This document shows, piece after piece, positions 35,182 to 43,096 of a stretch of DNA of 64,000 bases. The position numbers and the translations under genes are program-made. Within the stretch, counting starts at the first letter, position 1, and the number at the start of each line of letters is the position of its first letter. Source of the DNA: Paludibacteraceae bacterium (GTDB lineage Bacteria > Bacteroidota > Bacteroidia > Bacteroidales > Paludibacteraceae); NCBI GenBank assembly GCA_024401495.1, contig JAKSKW010000002.1, positions 1-64,000 of the forward strand, read 5' to 3'. The notes under the pieces are model-generated. The model was not told the origin of the DNA and did no database searches. It saw nothing but the letters and a program-made list of their open reading frames with translations.

Positions 35182-36510
35182 TCAGTCTACATTTTTGTTA
35201 ATCCATTCTCCTATAGCGTATAGTGGAATGATATCGATGTCTCCTAAAGAACCAAAATTTTCAAGTGATGTCCTGATTCCTTTTGGGATTTTTTTCAGGT
35301 CCATAAAATAACGCATACTCTGCATTGAACCTTTTGTGCCTGATTTTACTTCTATTGGAACAATTTGTCCCTTTTTCTCTACGACAAAGTCGATTTCTGA
35401 ATTTCCTTGCTTGTCTTCTCTATGCCAACAATGCAACTCAGTTTGAGTGTATGGAGACATTGATTTTATTAATTCTTCAGCCACATATACCTCTGCCATA
35501 GCACCCTTATTGATTGTGGTTGTATCAGAATCCATTAGGTATGGAGTAAGGTCAAGATTCAAAAGGCGTTGCACAATACCAGTATCAAGCATGACTATTC
35601 TGCAGTATTTTCGGTCGACTTCTGCACCAAGAGGAATTCCATTGGCAGAAGTATGCACGACACTATTGGCTAATCCTGCCATCATCAATGTTTGAACTGC
35701 TTGTTTGATGACGTCGGTTCTTAAATCTCCGTTTACACGAGAATAGACAAATTTTCCCACACCTTGCTCTGCTATCGACATCCATGCGTCGTTTATGAGA
35801 ATAGGGTCAACCCTTTTTCGGTATTTTTTAAAATCAGAACGAAATGAGTTGACCAAAGAGTCAAGTAAAAACTGACACTGTGAGATACTTTGTGTTTTAA
35901 CGTATTCAGAGACAACCTCTGGCATTCCTCCTATAGCCATGAATACTTTAAGCAAGGACACAGCCTTCGCATGAACTGCATCATGTAAAGGTTGAAGGGG
36001 AGATCCTAATTTTATGACATTCAACAATGAAGTGTTACCAGTTGCGTTAAGGAACTCAGCAAACGAAAACGGATACATAAATATAGAATCTATTCTCCCT
36101 ACTCCAAATGATGGTAATTCCTCCAACGCAAACTCTAAAAGTGAACCTGTGGCTATGACGTGTAATTGAGGATATCGCTCATAGAAATATCTGAGTTTGT
36201 TGATAGCATCAGGACAATCTTGAATCTCATCAAACATTAAAAGAGTCTCTCCGGGAATTATTTCACATCCAAGTATCACGCTGAGAGAATCACAAATTTG
36301 TTGAGGAGAAAACTGAGGTGCAAAAACCGAGTGTAAGTCACGTCTCTCATTTAGGTCAATTTCCACATAGTTTTTGAAATTACCAGCAAGATGTCGCACT
36401 GCAGTGGTCTTACCTACTTGCCTTGCTCCACGTACCAACAATGGCTTATGAGAGGTGGATTTTGCCCACGTCTCCAAGTATTTATCTATATTTCTTTCTA
36501 TATATATCAT
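35182..36510 (-). CDS. AAA-type ATPase with DUF4143 domain
   Basis: Protein of 442 residues. Walker A at LLVRGARQVGKTTAVRHL near 25-42, Walker B at TLLMFDEIQDCPDAINKL near 95, sensor-type VIATGSLLEFAL near 118. The C-terminal third is DUF4143, a PD-(D/E)xK-like region with SEIDFVVEKKGQIVPIEVKSG near 400. These ATPases occur in many, often recombining, copies in Bacteroidales; function unsettled. A set of 33-bp tandem repeats lies directly upstream. Confidence 0.9.
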   Translation of the reverse strand: MIYIERNIDKYLETWAKSTSHKPLLVRGARQVGKTTAVRHLAGNFKNYVEIDLNERRDLHSVFAPQFSPQQICDSLSVILGCEIIPGETLLMFDEIQDCPDAINKLRYFYERYPQLHVIATGSLLEFALEELPSFGVGRIDSIFMYPFSFAEFLNATGNTSLLNVIKLGSPLQPLHDAVHAKAVSLLKVFMAIGGMPEVVSEYVKTQSISQCQFLLDSLVNSFRSDFKKYRKRVDPILINDAWMSIAEQGVGKFVYSRVNGDLRTDVIKQAVQTLMMAGLANSVVHTSANGIPLGAEVDRKYCRIVMLDTGIVQRLLNLDLTPYLMDSDTTTINKGAMAEVYVAEELIKSMSPYTQTELHCWHREDKQGNSEIDFVVEKKGQIVPIEVKSGTKGSMQSMRYFMDLKKIPKGIRTSLENFGSLGDIDIIPLYAIGEWINKNVD

Positions 36511-36539
36511 AACTATCTGATTTTGTATGTTTTGTTGGC

Positions 36540-36633
36540 AAAATCTGCAAAAATCGCACCCGCAAAATTAGTAAAATCTGCAAAAATCGCACCCGGAAAA
36601 CTGGTAAAATCTGCAAAAATCGCACCCGGAAAG
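36540..36633. repeat. 33-bp tandem repeat, 2.8 copies, upstream of the DUF4143 ATPase
   Basis: Units at 36540-36572, 36573-36605 and 36606-36633, each beginning AAAATCTGCAAAAATCGCAC and differing at only a few bases. It lies between the ATPase start and the methyltransferase promoter. The period of 33 leaves open frames on both strands that translate to short peptide repeats; these are not considered genes. Too few and contiguous for a CRISPR array. Confidence 0.9.
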
Positions 36634-36684
36634 ATAAATTTAATTTATTTCCCCTTTCGCAACCAAGTTGCATATCCCTTTCTC

Positions 36685-36692
36685 TACCTTTG
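36685..36692 (+). promoter_or_regulatory. -7 promoter element of the methyltransferase gene
   Basis: TACCTTTG followed by a CATCG start-site region, 41 bases before the ATG. Matches TAnnTTTG. Confidence 0.6.
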
Positions 36693-36732
36693 CATCGTAA
36701 TCAAAAAGAATCGTAAATAAAAGGATAGAACT

Positions 36733-37329
36733 ATGATTTGGGATTTGCTTTCGCCGTTATACGACTTATTTGAAACTGCCTATAATGGCAAGTGTTTCAA
36801 GGGTATTGCAGAAGAGATTAAGAATCACGTTGGAAAGGAGGACGTGGTGCTTGAATGCGCTTGCGGCACTGGCCTTCTGACTCTGCCTATGGCTCAGAAG
36901 TGTAAGGAACTTATCGCTACTGACTATTCCGACGGTATGCTAAAGCAGACTCAGAAGAAGGTTGGCGGATATTCCAATACGAAGATTCAAAAGGCAAGTA
37001 TTTTGGATATTCCTTTTGAGGATAACAGTTTCGACGTCGTGGTGGCGGCTAATGTTATCCATCTTGTCGACGATCCAGGCAAGGCATTGTCTGAGATGAA
37101 GAGGGTGTGCAAGCCAGGTGGAAAGTTGATTATCCCAACTTATGTGAATAAGGAGAGTAAGAATTCGATGGTGGCAGCCAAACTGCTTTCTATGCTTGGT
37201 GTGGATTTCAAACGCCAATTCAGTTTGGATTCATACAAGGAGTTTTTCGTAAAGCATAATGTCGACGTGAAGGAGTTCCGTATTGTAGAGGGAAGAATGC
37301 CATGTGCATTCGCAATAATAAGCATCTAA
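36733..37329 (+). CDS. Class I SAM-dependent methyltransferase
   Basis: Protein of 198 residues with a Rossmann methyltransferase core: motif I VVLECACGTGLLTLPMAQ near 40, acidic motif II LIATDYSDGML near 60, KASILDIPFEDNSFDVVVAANVIH near 85 and VCKPGGKLIIPTYV near 125. It resembles UbiE/Methyltransf_11-type enzymes. The substrate is unknown and the neighbours give no hint. Confidence 0.88.
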   Translation: MIWDLLSPLYDLFETAYNGKCFKGIAEEIKNHVGKEDVVLECACGTGLLTLPMAQKCKELIATDYSDGMLKQTQKKVGGYSNTKIQKASILDIPFEDNSFDVVVAANVIHLVDDPGKALSEMKRVCKPGGKLIIPTYVNKESKNSMVAAKLLSMLGVDFKRQFSLDSYKEFFVKHNVDVKEFRIVEGRMPCAFAIISI

Positions 37330-37337
37330 TATAAAAA

Positions 37338-37361
37338 ACATTTTGTATACCTACAAAATGT
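37338..37361. promoter_or_regulatory. Palindrome between methyltransferase and RelB/YafQ operon
   Basis: ACATTTTGTA-tacc-TACAAAATGT, a perfect 10-bp inverted repeat without a T tract. It lies 32 bases upstream of a TATATTTG -7 element (37393-37400) of the toxin-antitoxin operon and could be a RelB-type operator; a weak terminator is the alternative. Confidence 0.5.
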
Positions 37362-37421
37362 ATAAAGTAATTACAAAGTAATACTTTTTATGTATATTTG
37401 CAATATATAAACAATACGAGT

Positions 37422-37676
37422 ATGAATACACAGATTACAATAAAGACAGATGAGACTCTAAAGCAAGATTTTGCTAAATTTGTGGCAGAGCTAGGAATGT
37501 CTGTTTCTACAGCATTCAATTTATTCATGAAGGATTGTGTTAGAAACAACCGAATGAACATATCCTTGGATTTGAATGATGAAAACCGTCAAGCACGAAA
37601 GGATGCAGAGGAAGGTAATTTCGCCCATACTTTCAAGTCGGAGGAAGATTTCACTAAATTCATGAATGAACTATGA
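37422..37676 (+). CDS. RelB/DinJ-family antitoxin
   Basis: About 84 residues from the ATG at 37422. An N-terminal ribbon-helix-helix (TQITIKTDETLKQDFAKFVAELGMSVSTAFNLFMK) matches DinJ/RelB, followed by an acidic toxin-binding tail. Paired with the YafQ-like gene through an ATGA overlap. DinJ-type proteins bind the operon's own operator and neutralise YafQ. A start 24 bases earlier would lie too close to the -7 element at 37393-37400. Confidence 0.9.
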   Translation: MNTQITIKTDETLKQDFAKFVAELGMSVSTAFNLFMKDCVRNNRMNISLDLNDENRQARKDAEEGNFAHTFKSEEDFTKFMNEL

Positions 37677-37966
37677 AGTATGAAATCAGCGTTACAAGGC
37701 AATTTGAGAAAGATATCAAGAAATTAAAGTCAAGAGGTGTGGATATCACCCAGCTCACAAAGTATGTGATCGATTTAGCGAATGATGTCAATTTGCCTGC
37801 TGAATGCAAAGATCATCCTCTCATTGGGGAGTGGAAGGGTTATCGTGAATTTCATGTGGATGGAGCAGGCGACTGGGTGATGATATACAAAAAAGAGAAA
37901 CAAGTCCTCAAATTGATTTTGGCACGTACAGGTGGCCATAGGGATGTATTCAAGAATAGAAAATGA
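37673..37966 (+). CDS. YafQ-family RelE-fold toxin
   Basis: Protein of 97 residues: YEISVTRQFEKDIKKLKSRG, then LPAECKDHPLIGEWKGYREFHVDGAGDWVMIYK and a late LILARTGGHRDVF. The YRE-H, D-W and final TGxHxDLF-type residues are those of YafQ, a ribosome-dependent mRNA endonuclease. The start overlaps the antitoxin by four bases; the stop overlaps the ATG of the antiporter gene by four bases, an unusual tie to a non-toxin gene. Confidence 0.9.
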   Translation: MKYEISVTRQFEKDIKKLKSRGVDITQLTKYVIDLANDVNLPAECKDHPLIGEWKGYREFHVDGAGDWVMIYKKEKQVLKLILARTGGHRDVFKNRK

Positions 37967-39249
37967 TAGTCAGTAGTAAATCGGGCCGTGGGGCTTTGGC
38001 TCTCTCCCCACTTCTCCTATTCTTTATATGTTACGTCGGAGGCAGTATCGCGCTTGGCGACTTCTACGCTATTCCGATTATAGTGGCTTTCGTGGTGACG
38101 AGCCTTTATGCGTTGCTGGTCTTCCGCAACGACACTTTTAATAATCGTGTGATGGCTTTCGCACGTGGTGCCGGAAACGAAAACATCATGTATATGGTGT
38201 TGATCTTCATTCTGGCTGGAGGTTTTGCCTCACTTGCCAAGAGTATCGGCGCTATCGACGCCACTGTCAACTTATGCCTTTATGCTTTGCCGACGTCGCT
38301 CCTCCTTCCTGGATTATTTCTTGCTACATGCTTGGTGTCGATGAGTATCGGCACTTCTGTAGGCTCCATCGCCGCTTTGGTGCCGTTGGCTGCCGGACTT
38401 GCCGACCAGACTGGCAATAGTGTGGCTCTCTACACTGCCTGCATTGTGGGTGGAGCTTTCTTCGGAGATAATCTTTCTTTCATCAGCGACACTACTATCG
38501 TCGCCACTCGTACACAGGGAATTGCCATGCACGAGAAATTCAAAGCGAATATCAAGATTGCTCTTCCTGCCGCACTCGTTTCGATGATAATCTACGTGGT
38601 GATGGGATTCGGTTCGGAGGCAAGCCACACGGTTCAATTCCCTGATTTCATACGTGTGCTTCCATATTTGGTGGTGTTGGTTTTGGCTGTTTGCGGTATC
38701 AACGTCATCATTGTGCTTGCAATAGGTATCGCTCTATGCACGCTTCTTGCAATTTGTCTTGACGGTACTGCTTTCACTTCCATTATGCAGTCTGTCGACG
38801 GGGGGGTGAAAGGCATGAGTGAACTTATCATCGTTACGTTGCTTGCCGGTGGACTGATGGAACTGATCCGAATAAATGGCGGTATCGACGTGGTGATGGA
38901 TGCCATCAAACGAAGTGTTAAGAAACGTCGTGGGGCAGAGTTGAGCATCGGCGCACTTGTAATGGCTGCAGATTTCTGTACTGCCAACAACACTATCGCC
39001 ATCTTAACAGTAAGCTCACTTGCCAAGGAAATTTCCGAACGATTCAATATTCCGCCACGACGTGTGGCTAGTCTGCTCGACACGTGGAGCTGCATCGCAC
39101 AGTCGATTATTCCGTATGGAGCCCAACTTCTAATTGCGTCGGGACTTGCCCATATTGCACCCACTGAGATTATCAGCCATCTCGTCTACCCATATATATT
39201 GGCTGTGATCACTCTTGGAGTGAGCGTGACGGGAAAAATGCAGAATTAG
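37963..39249 (+). CDS. NhaC-family Na+/H+ antiporter
   Basis: Protein of 428 residues with about 11 membrane helices. Characteristic segments are GGFASLAKSIGAIDATVNL near 85, SIGTSVGSIAALVPLAAGLA near 128, GGAFFGDNLSFISDTT near 165 (with charged residues inside the membrane) and a late LLDTWSCIAQSIIPYGAQLL. These are typical of the NhaC/ion-transporter superfamily. It exchanges sodium for protons or a related solute. Its ATG lies inside the toxin stop, so translation may be coupled to the RelB/YafQ operon. Confidence 0.88.
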   Translation: MIVSSKSGRGALALSPLLLFFICYVGGSIALGDFYAIPIIVAFVVTSLYALLVFRNDTFNNRVMAFARGAGNENIMYMVLIFILAGGFASLAKSIGAIDATVNLCLYALPTSLLLPGLFLATCLVSMSIGTSVGSIAALVPLAAGLADQTGNSVALYTACIVGGAFFGDNLSFISDTTIVATRTQGIAMHEKFKANIKIALPAALVSMIIYVVMGFGSEASHTVQFPDFIRVLPYLVVLVLAVCGINVIIVLAIGIALCTLLAICLDGTAFTSIMQSVDGGVKGMSELIIVTLLAGGLMELIRINGGIDVVMDAIKRSVKKRRGAELSIGALVMAADFCTANNTIAILTVSSLAKEISERFNIPPRRVASLLDTWSCIAQSIIPYGAQLLIASGLAHIAPTEIISHLVYPYILAVITLGVSVTGKMQN

Positions 39250-39282
39250 GAATGCTAAATGCAAAATAACTAATGAATTTTC

Positions 39283-39308
39283 ATCAGTTTTTTGAAAAAA
39301 ATACTGAT
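39283..39308. terminator. Possible hairpin behind the antiporter gene
   Basis: ATCAGT...ACTGAT with T6 and A7 tracts inside gives an extended AT-rich stem. It could stop transcription from either side; modest support. Confidence 0.45.
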
Positions 39309-39312
39309 TTCA

Positions 39313-39343
39313 TTTGTTTGTATTAAAATATTATGTAATTTTG
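39313..39343 (+). promoter_or_regulatory. Complete Bacteroidetes promoter for the NAD-salvage operon
   Basis: TTTG at 39313-39316, 19 bases, then TAATTTTG at 39336-39343: both the -33 and -7 consensus elements at the expected spacing, 35 bases before the pncB start. The best full promoter in the window. Confidence 0.75.
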
Positions 39344-39377
39344 ACGCAAATAAAGAAAACAACAACAATTAATACTT

Positions 39378-40631
39378 ATGAATATGAAACCAATTATCAC
39401 TTCATTATTAGAAACTGACCTTTACAAATTCTCAATGGGTCAGGCAATTTTCCACCAGTTTCCAAGCTACAAGACTACATGGACATTCAAGTGTCGCAAC
39501 AAGGATGTGAAATTCACTGCTGAAATGGTAGCTGAAATCAAAAATCAGTTGCAGGCATATTGTGAGTTAAAATTCACTGAGGAGGAGTTGGATTATCTAA
39601 GATGTATCGGAGCGAAGAAGGATGCCAACGGCAATATCGTGAAGAAGGGTTGGATCAAGGATTCTTATATTGATTTCCTACGTATCTGGCGTCCAAGATT
39701 CGAGGATTTCGTAATCAACGATGAGGCTGAATGTGGATTGAATATTGAGGCGACAGGAACATGGTTGAATACAAGTATGTATGAGATTCCTACTTTGGCT
39801 ATTGTCAACGAGGTGTTCTTCCGTATGAATTACGATTATGAGGAGCTAAAGAAACAGTTTGCACGCAAGCTAAACGAGAAAGTTAATCTTTTGGAGCAGG
39901 ACATCTACGAGCTTGGTGCATTCTCTGAATTTGGTCTACGTCGCAGATTGTCTGCTGAGTGTCAGGAGATGGCTGTGATGGCGTTGAGAAATGCAAAGAT
40001 GAATAATAAGTCTATCTTCGTCGGAACAAGTAACGTCTTCCTTGCTCGCAAATATAATCTTCTTCCAGTCGGCACTATGGCTCACGAGTGGATCATGTGC
40101 GTCGGACAGGGAAACAGAGCAATCAATCCTGCCTACTCAAACCTTTACAGCCTTCGTGCTTGGGTTAATGAGTATAAGGTGCAGAACGGCACAGCTCTTA
40201 CAGACGCTATCACAACAGATTGTTTCTTGCGTGATTTCGACGAGGAGTTTGCAACTGTCTTCAGCGGTGTTCGTCACGATTCTGGAGATCCGTTTGAGTG
40301 GGGCGACAAGATTATCGCTCACTACCAGAAACTTGGTATCGATCCAAAGACAAAGACACTTCTTTTCAGCGACAGCTTGAACTTTGAGAAGGCTACTAAG
40401 CTAAAGAAGTATTTCGAGGGCAGAGCAAAGACAGCGTTTGGAATCGGAACATTCATCGCCAACGACACTGACGTTCCACCACTAAATATCGTGATGAAGA
40501 CAACTCTTTGCAACGGTGGTGATGTGGCTAAGATCTCTGACACTCCAGGTAAAGGAATGTGTAAGAATCCTGAATATATCGAATATCTTCAGCGAGCAAT
40601 CGACTGGAGAATGAACCACGCTGAAATGTAA
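39378..40631 (+). CDS. pncB: Nicotinate phosphoribosyltransferase
   Basis: Protein of 417 residues. Typical NAPRTase start ITSLLETDLYKFSMGQAIFHQFP; phosphorylatable His region around VGTMAHEWIMCVGQG near 232; FSGVRHDSGDPFEWGDKI near 293 and TLLFSDSLNFEKA near 328. It converts nicotinate and PRPP (with ATP) to nicotinate mononucleotide. It heads the NAD-salvage operon with a NUDIX hydrolase and the NadE-nicotinamidase fusion. Confidence 0.95.
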   Translation: MNMKPIITSLLETDLYKFSMGQAIFHQFPSYKTTWTFKCRNKDVKFTAEMVAEIKNQLQAYCELKFTEEELDYLRCIGAKKDANGNIVKKGWIKDSYIDFLRIWRPRFEDFVINDEAECGLNIEATGTWLNTSMYEIPTLAIVNEVFFRMNYDYEELKKQFARKLNEKVNLLEQDIYELGAFSEFGLRRRLSAECQEMAVMALRNAKMNNKSIFVGTSNVFLARKYNLLPVGTMAHEWIMCVGQGNRAINPAYSNLYSLRAWVNEYKVQNGTALTDAITTDCFLRDFDEEFATVFSGVRHDSGDPFEWGDKIIAHYQKLGIDPKTKTLLFSDSLNFEKATKLKKYFEGRAKTAFGIGTFIANDTDVPPLNIVMKTTLCNGGDVAKISDTPGKGMCKNPEYIEYLQRAIDWRMNHAEM

Positions 40632-40654
40632 TTTAATAACTAAAACTAAAGATT

Positions 40655-41185
40655 ATGAATGAATGGCAGATTAAAGAGAGAGAGGTAGTGATGAAGACTC
40701 CTATCGGAAGCTTTGTTACGACGAAGAAGATTGATCCGGCAGGTGTTGAGCGTAAGTATATATCGATGGCGTGTCCCGACTGGGTTTGTGCTGTGGTTGA
40801 GTTCGGAAACGAATTCCTGATGGTAAAACAGTTCAGACATGGCATCAACCGTCTAATCGTTGAGTTTCCATCAGGTATGGTCGACGCGGGAGAAAAAGCC
40901 ATTGACGCTCTCTACCGTGAGTTGGACGAGGAGTTGGGAGTCAAGAGAGAGGATGTACTTAAATGTGAGCAGCTCTACACAGGAAGCCCAAATCCAGCGT
41001 TTATGGAAAACCGTATGACTTGCTATCATGTTGTGATTAACGGTTATGGCGAGAATCATCCAGATGAGGATGAGTTCCTTGACCAAGTGCTTGTTAGTAG
41101 AGCCGATATGGAACACTATGTGAGCGATGATGACTTCGGTTTGATGATGAGACTTGCGTGGGAGATGTATAAAAAGAGAGCTTAG
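40655..41185 (+). CDS. NUDIX hydrolase, ADP-ribose-pyrophosphatase-like
   Basis: Protein of 176 residues. Complete NUDIX box at about 75-97: G-MVDAG-E-KAIDALY-REL-D-EELG (G-x5-E-x7-REU-x-EE-x-GU). The preceding VEFPSG and following YTGSPNPAFMENRMTCY resemble ADP-ribose pyrophosphatases. Between pncB and nadE genes, hydrolysis of ADP-ribose or an NAD-type dinucleotide is the likely job, recycling or quality control within NAD metabolism. Confidence 0.87.
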   Translation: MNEWQIKEREVVMKTPIGSFVTTKKIDPAGVERKYISMACPDWVCAVVEFGNEFLMVKQFRHGINRLIVEFPSGMVDAGEKAIDALYRELDEELGVKREDVLKCEQLYTGSPNPAFMENRMTCYHVVINGYGENHPDEDEFLDQVLVSRADMEHYVSDDDFGLMMRLAWEMYKKRA

Positions 41186-41225
41186 AGAAAAAAGCTTAGA
41201 GCTTAGAGAAAAGACTTGAGACTAA
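41186..41225. repeat. AGCTTAGAGAAAA short imperfect tandem repeats
   Basis: Directly after the NUDIX stop, the motif (G)AGCTTAGAGAAAA recurs about three times. The reverse complement of the same theme fills 48527-48571. Confidence 0.7.
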
Positions 41226-41243
41226 AATTAGGAGGAAAAGATT

Positions 41244-42494
41244 ATGAGAACACTAAAAGATCAGATGGTAGCCTGGATTAAAGACTACTTTGCAAAGAAC
41301 GGAGATGCGAATACAAAGGCACTTATCGGAATAAGTGGAGGAAAAGATAGTACTGTCGTGGCTGCTGCATGTGTGGCAGCTCTTGGCAAGGATCGCGTCG
41401 TCGGCGTGATGATGCCAAACGGAGTACAGACAGATATAAATGACAGTAAGCGAGTTTGCGAGTTTTTGGGAATCAAAAACTACGAGATAAATATCAAGGG
41501 AGCATACGACGCACTTGCCCAGGAGATCACAACCAAGACTGCTGGCGACGCTACTGCCCAGTTCAAGACTAATACACCAAGCCGTTTGAGAATGGCTACT
41601 CTATACGGTGTGGCTGCGATTATCGGAAACTGCCGAATAAGCAACAATGGAAACAAGAGCGAATGCCTTATGGGCTATTTCACAATCTGGGGCGACGGTG
41701 CAGGCGATTTCGCGCCATTGGCAAATCTCTATGTGAGCGACGTCGTAAGATTAGGAATTGAACTTGGATTGCCAGAGGAGTTGGTGAAGAAGGCACCGAG
41801 CGACGGAATGTGTGGAATGACCGACGAGGATAATCTTGGTTTCACATACGCAGAAGTGGAGAAAGTGGCAAGAGGAGTCTACGATGATGTTAATCCGGAG
41901 ACAGCCAAGAAGATCAAGAACAGAATCAACGGAATGCAGTGGAAACCAAAATTGCTTAACCTTCCAAAGTTCATGCCAGAGCAGAAAGTGTTGGCGATTA
42001 TCGACGCTCAGAACGACTTCATCGATGGCACAATGGGAGTAGGCATAGAGAAGTGGAAGAAGGCAAAAGCAGCCATCGTTGATTTGATAAAGAAAGAGAA
42101 GTACGACAGCATTGTCTTCACAAAAGATTGGCACCCGACTAATCACTGCAGCTTCACTGCCCAGGGTGGACCATGGCCGGCACACTGTGTGGCTGGAGAG
42201 AAAGGTGCGGAGATCGACGTCGACCTACAGGCTATCGAGATACCAAGCGTGACACTAAATAAAGGTTGCAATGTGAATGTAGAGGAGTATGGAGTCGACG
42301 TATTGCCAAACGTCAACAACGTAGCCGAGCTTCATCTTGTCGGCCTATGCTACGACTACTGCGTACAGAGCTGCGCAAAGGAGACTGCCAAGACACATCC
42401 TGACACAAGAATAGTAGTGAAGAAAGCAGGCACCGTCGCCATCGACGACAACGCCAAAATCGATTGGGAAGGATTGGGTATCGAAGTAGAGTAA
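41244..42494 (+). CDS. Fused NH3-dependent NAD synthetase and nicotinamidase
   Basis: Protein of 416 residues with two complete enzymes. Residues 1-245 are NadE: the PP-loop LIGISGGKDSTVVAA near 30, VGVMMPNGVQ near 55, TNTPSRLRMATLYG near 112 and KAPSDGMCGMTDEDNLGF near 178. Residues 250-416 are an isochorismatase-fold nicotinamidase: catalytic Asp in AIIDAQNDF, metal Asp/His in TKDWHPTNH, WPAHCV, Lys in LNKGCNV and nucleophile Cys in CYDYCV. The protein would deamidate nicotinamide and amidate NaAD, the first and last steps of the salvage route whose middle step is PncB. The fusion has no internal start or stop. Confidence 0.9.
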   Translation: MRTLKDQMVAWIKDYFAKNGDANTKALIGISGGKDSTVVAAACVAALGKDRVVGVMMPNGVQTDINDSKRVCEFLGIKNYEINIKGAYDALAQEITTKTAGDATAQFKTNTPSRLRMATLYGVAAIIGNCRISNNGNKSECLMGYFTIWGDGAGDFAPLANLYVSDVVRLGIELGLPEELVKKAPSDGMCGMTDEDNLGFTYAEVEKVARGVYDDVNPETAKKIKNRINGMQWKPKLLNLPKFMPEQKVLAIIDAQNDFIDGTMGVGIEKWKKAKAAIVDLIKKEKYDSIVFTKDWHPTNHCSFTAQGGPWPAHCVAGEKGAEIDVDLQAIEIPSVTLNKGCNVNVEEYGVDVLPNVNNVAELHLVGLCYDYCVQSCAKETAKTHPDTRIVVKKAGTVAIDDNAKIDWEGLGIEVE

Positions 42495-42520
42495 AGACTT
42501 CACATTCTAAATTATAAACG

Positions 42521-42558
42521 ACAAGGTCTGTTTCGGAAAGAAACGGACCTTGTTTTTT
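42521..42558 (+). terminator. Rho-independent terminator of the NAD-salvage operon
   Basis: ACAAGGTCtGTTTC / GAAACgGACCTTGT with a short GGAAA-type loop and six T. The dispersed repeat begins right behind the T tract. Confidence 0.87.
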
Positions 42559-42559
42559 A

Positions 42560-42702
42560 GGAGATTATATAGCGGTTGTCCAAAAAGAGGATTGCAAAGG
42601 ACCCATGTTTGATTTATTTGGGTCCTTGCCCTCCTCCAACGCGAGCCCGGAGGGCGAGCGTATAAAGAAAAGCGTGTGTTGGGCAACTCGTATATAATTA
42701 CC
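42560..42702. mobile_element. MITE-like dispersed repeat, copy 1 (143 bp)
   Basis: Inverted ends GGAGATTATATAGCGGTTG... and, reversed, GGTAATTATATACGAGTTG.... Inside are AGAGGATTGCAAAGG, a hairpin AAGGACCC...GGGTCCTT, and CCAACGCGAGCCCGGAGGGC then GAGCGTATAAA. Copies 2 (51728) and 3 (53541, opposite orientation) share this plan. No coding capacity and no clear target duplication. It lies between the NAD-salvage operon and a RelB/PIN pair. Confidence 0.8.
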
Positions 42703-42792
42703 TAAAATATATTTTGATTTATGAGTATAATTGTGTTATTTTGCATCAAACAACAATCAGATTGGTGTCAATTTGAAATCAAAATAATAGAT

Positions 42793-43092
42793 ATGGGATT
42801 ACAAGCAATGACAGTAAGGTTAGATTCTAAGAAGAAATCTGAGTTTGATATGCTTTGTGAACAATTTGGTATGAGTGCAAACACAGCAATCAACATATTC
42901 GTGAATGCGGTAGTGCGAAGCAGAAGTATACCTTTTACAATTAGTGTATCAGATCAGACATTAGAGACTACTAGGAAAAAAGCGAAGGATGCATTTGCGT
43001 CAATAAGGGAAAAATCTGAATTATCAAAGGATGCAGAAATGACTTTGGATGAAATAAATGAAGAAATAAGACTTTATAGAAAAGAGAAATAA
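42793..43092 (+). CDS. RelB/DinJ-type antitoxin paired with a PIN toxin
   Basis: About 99 residues from the ATG at 42793 (an upstream frame back to 42721 is rejected). Ribbon-helix-helix N-terminus MTVRLDSKKKSEFDMLCEQFGMSANTAINIFVNAVV, as in RelB/DinJ, with a longer Lys/Glu-rich tail. Its partner, four bases downstream, is a PIN nuclease and not a RelE-fold toxin, a less usual combination for a DinJ-like antitoxin. Confidence 0.83.
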   Translation: MGLQAMTVRLDSKKKSEFDMLCEQFGMSANTAINIFVNAVVRSRSIPFTISVSDQTLETTRKKAKDAFASIREKSELSKDAEMTLDEINEEIRLYRKEK

Positions 43093-43096
43093 GATT

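Noticed and set aside
36540..36633. Possible CRISPR array.
   Set aside because: Units are contiguous without unique spacers, only 2.8 copies, and no cas genes are nearby.
36391..36720. Open frames with peptide repeats (SAKIAPGKLVK and its minus-strand counterpart).
   Set aside because: They arise from the 33-bp tandem repeat being a multiple of three; they overlap the ATPase start and have no start signals.
42552..42710. Target-site duplication around repeat copy 1.
   Set aside because: Flanks GTTTTTTA and TAAAATAT are not direct repeats; they rather extend the inverted ends (TTTTA/TAAAA).
42721..42792. Longer start of the RelB-like antitoxin before the PIN gene.
   Set aside because: The extra residues are unlike any RHH antitoxin and directly follow the repeat element; the ATG at 42793 gives the standard N-terminus.
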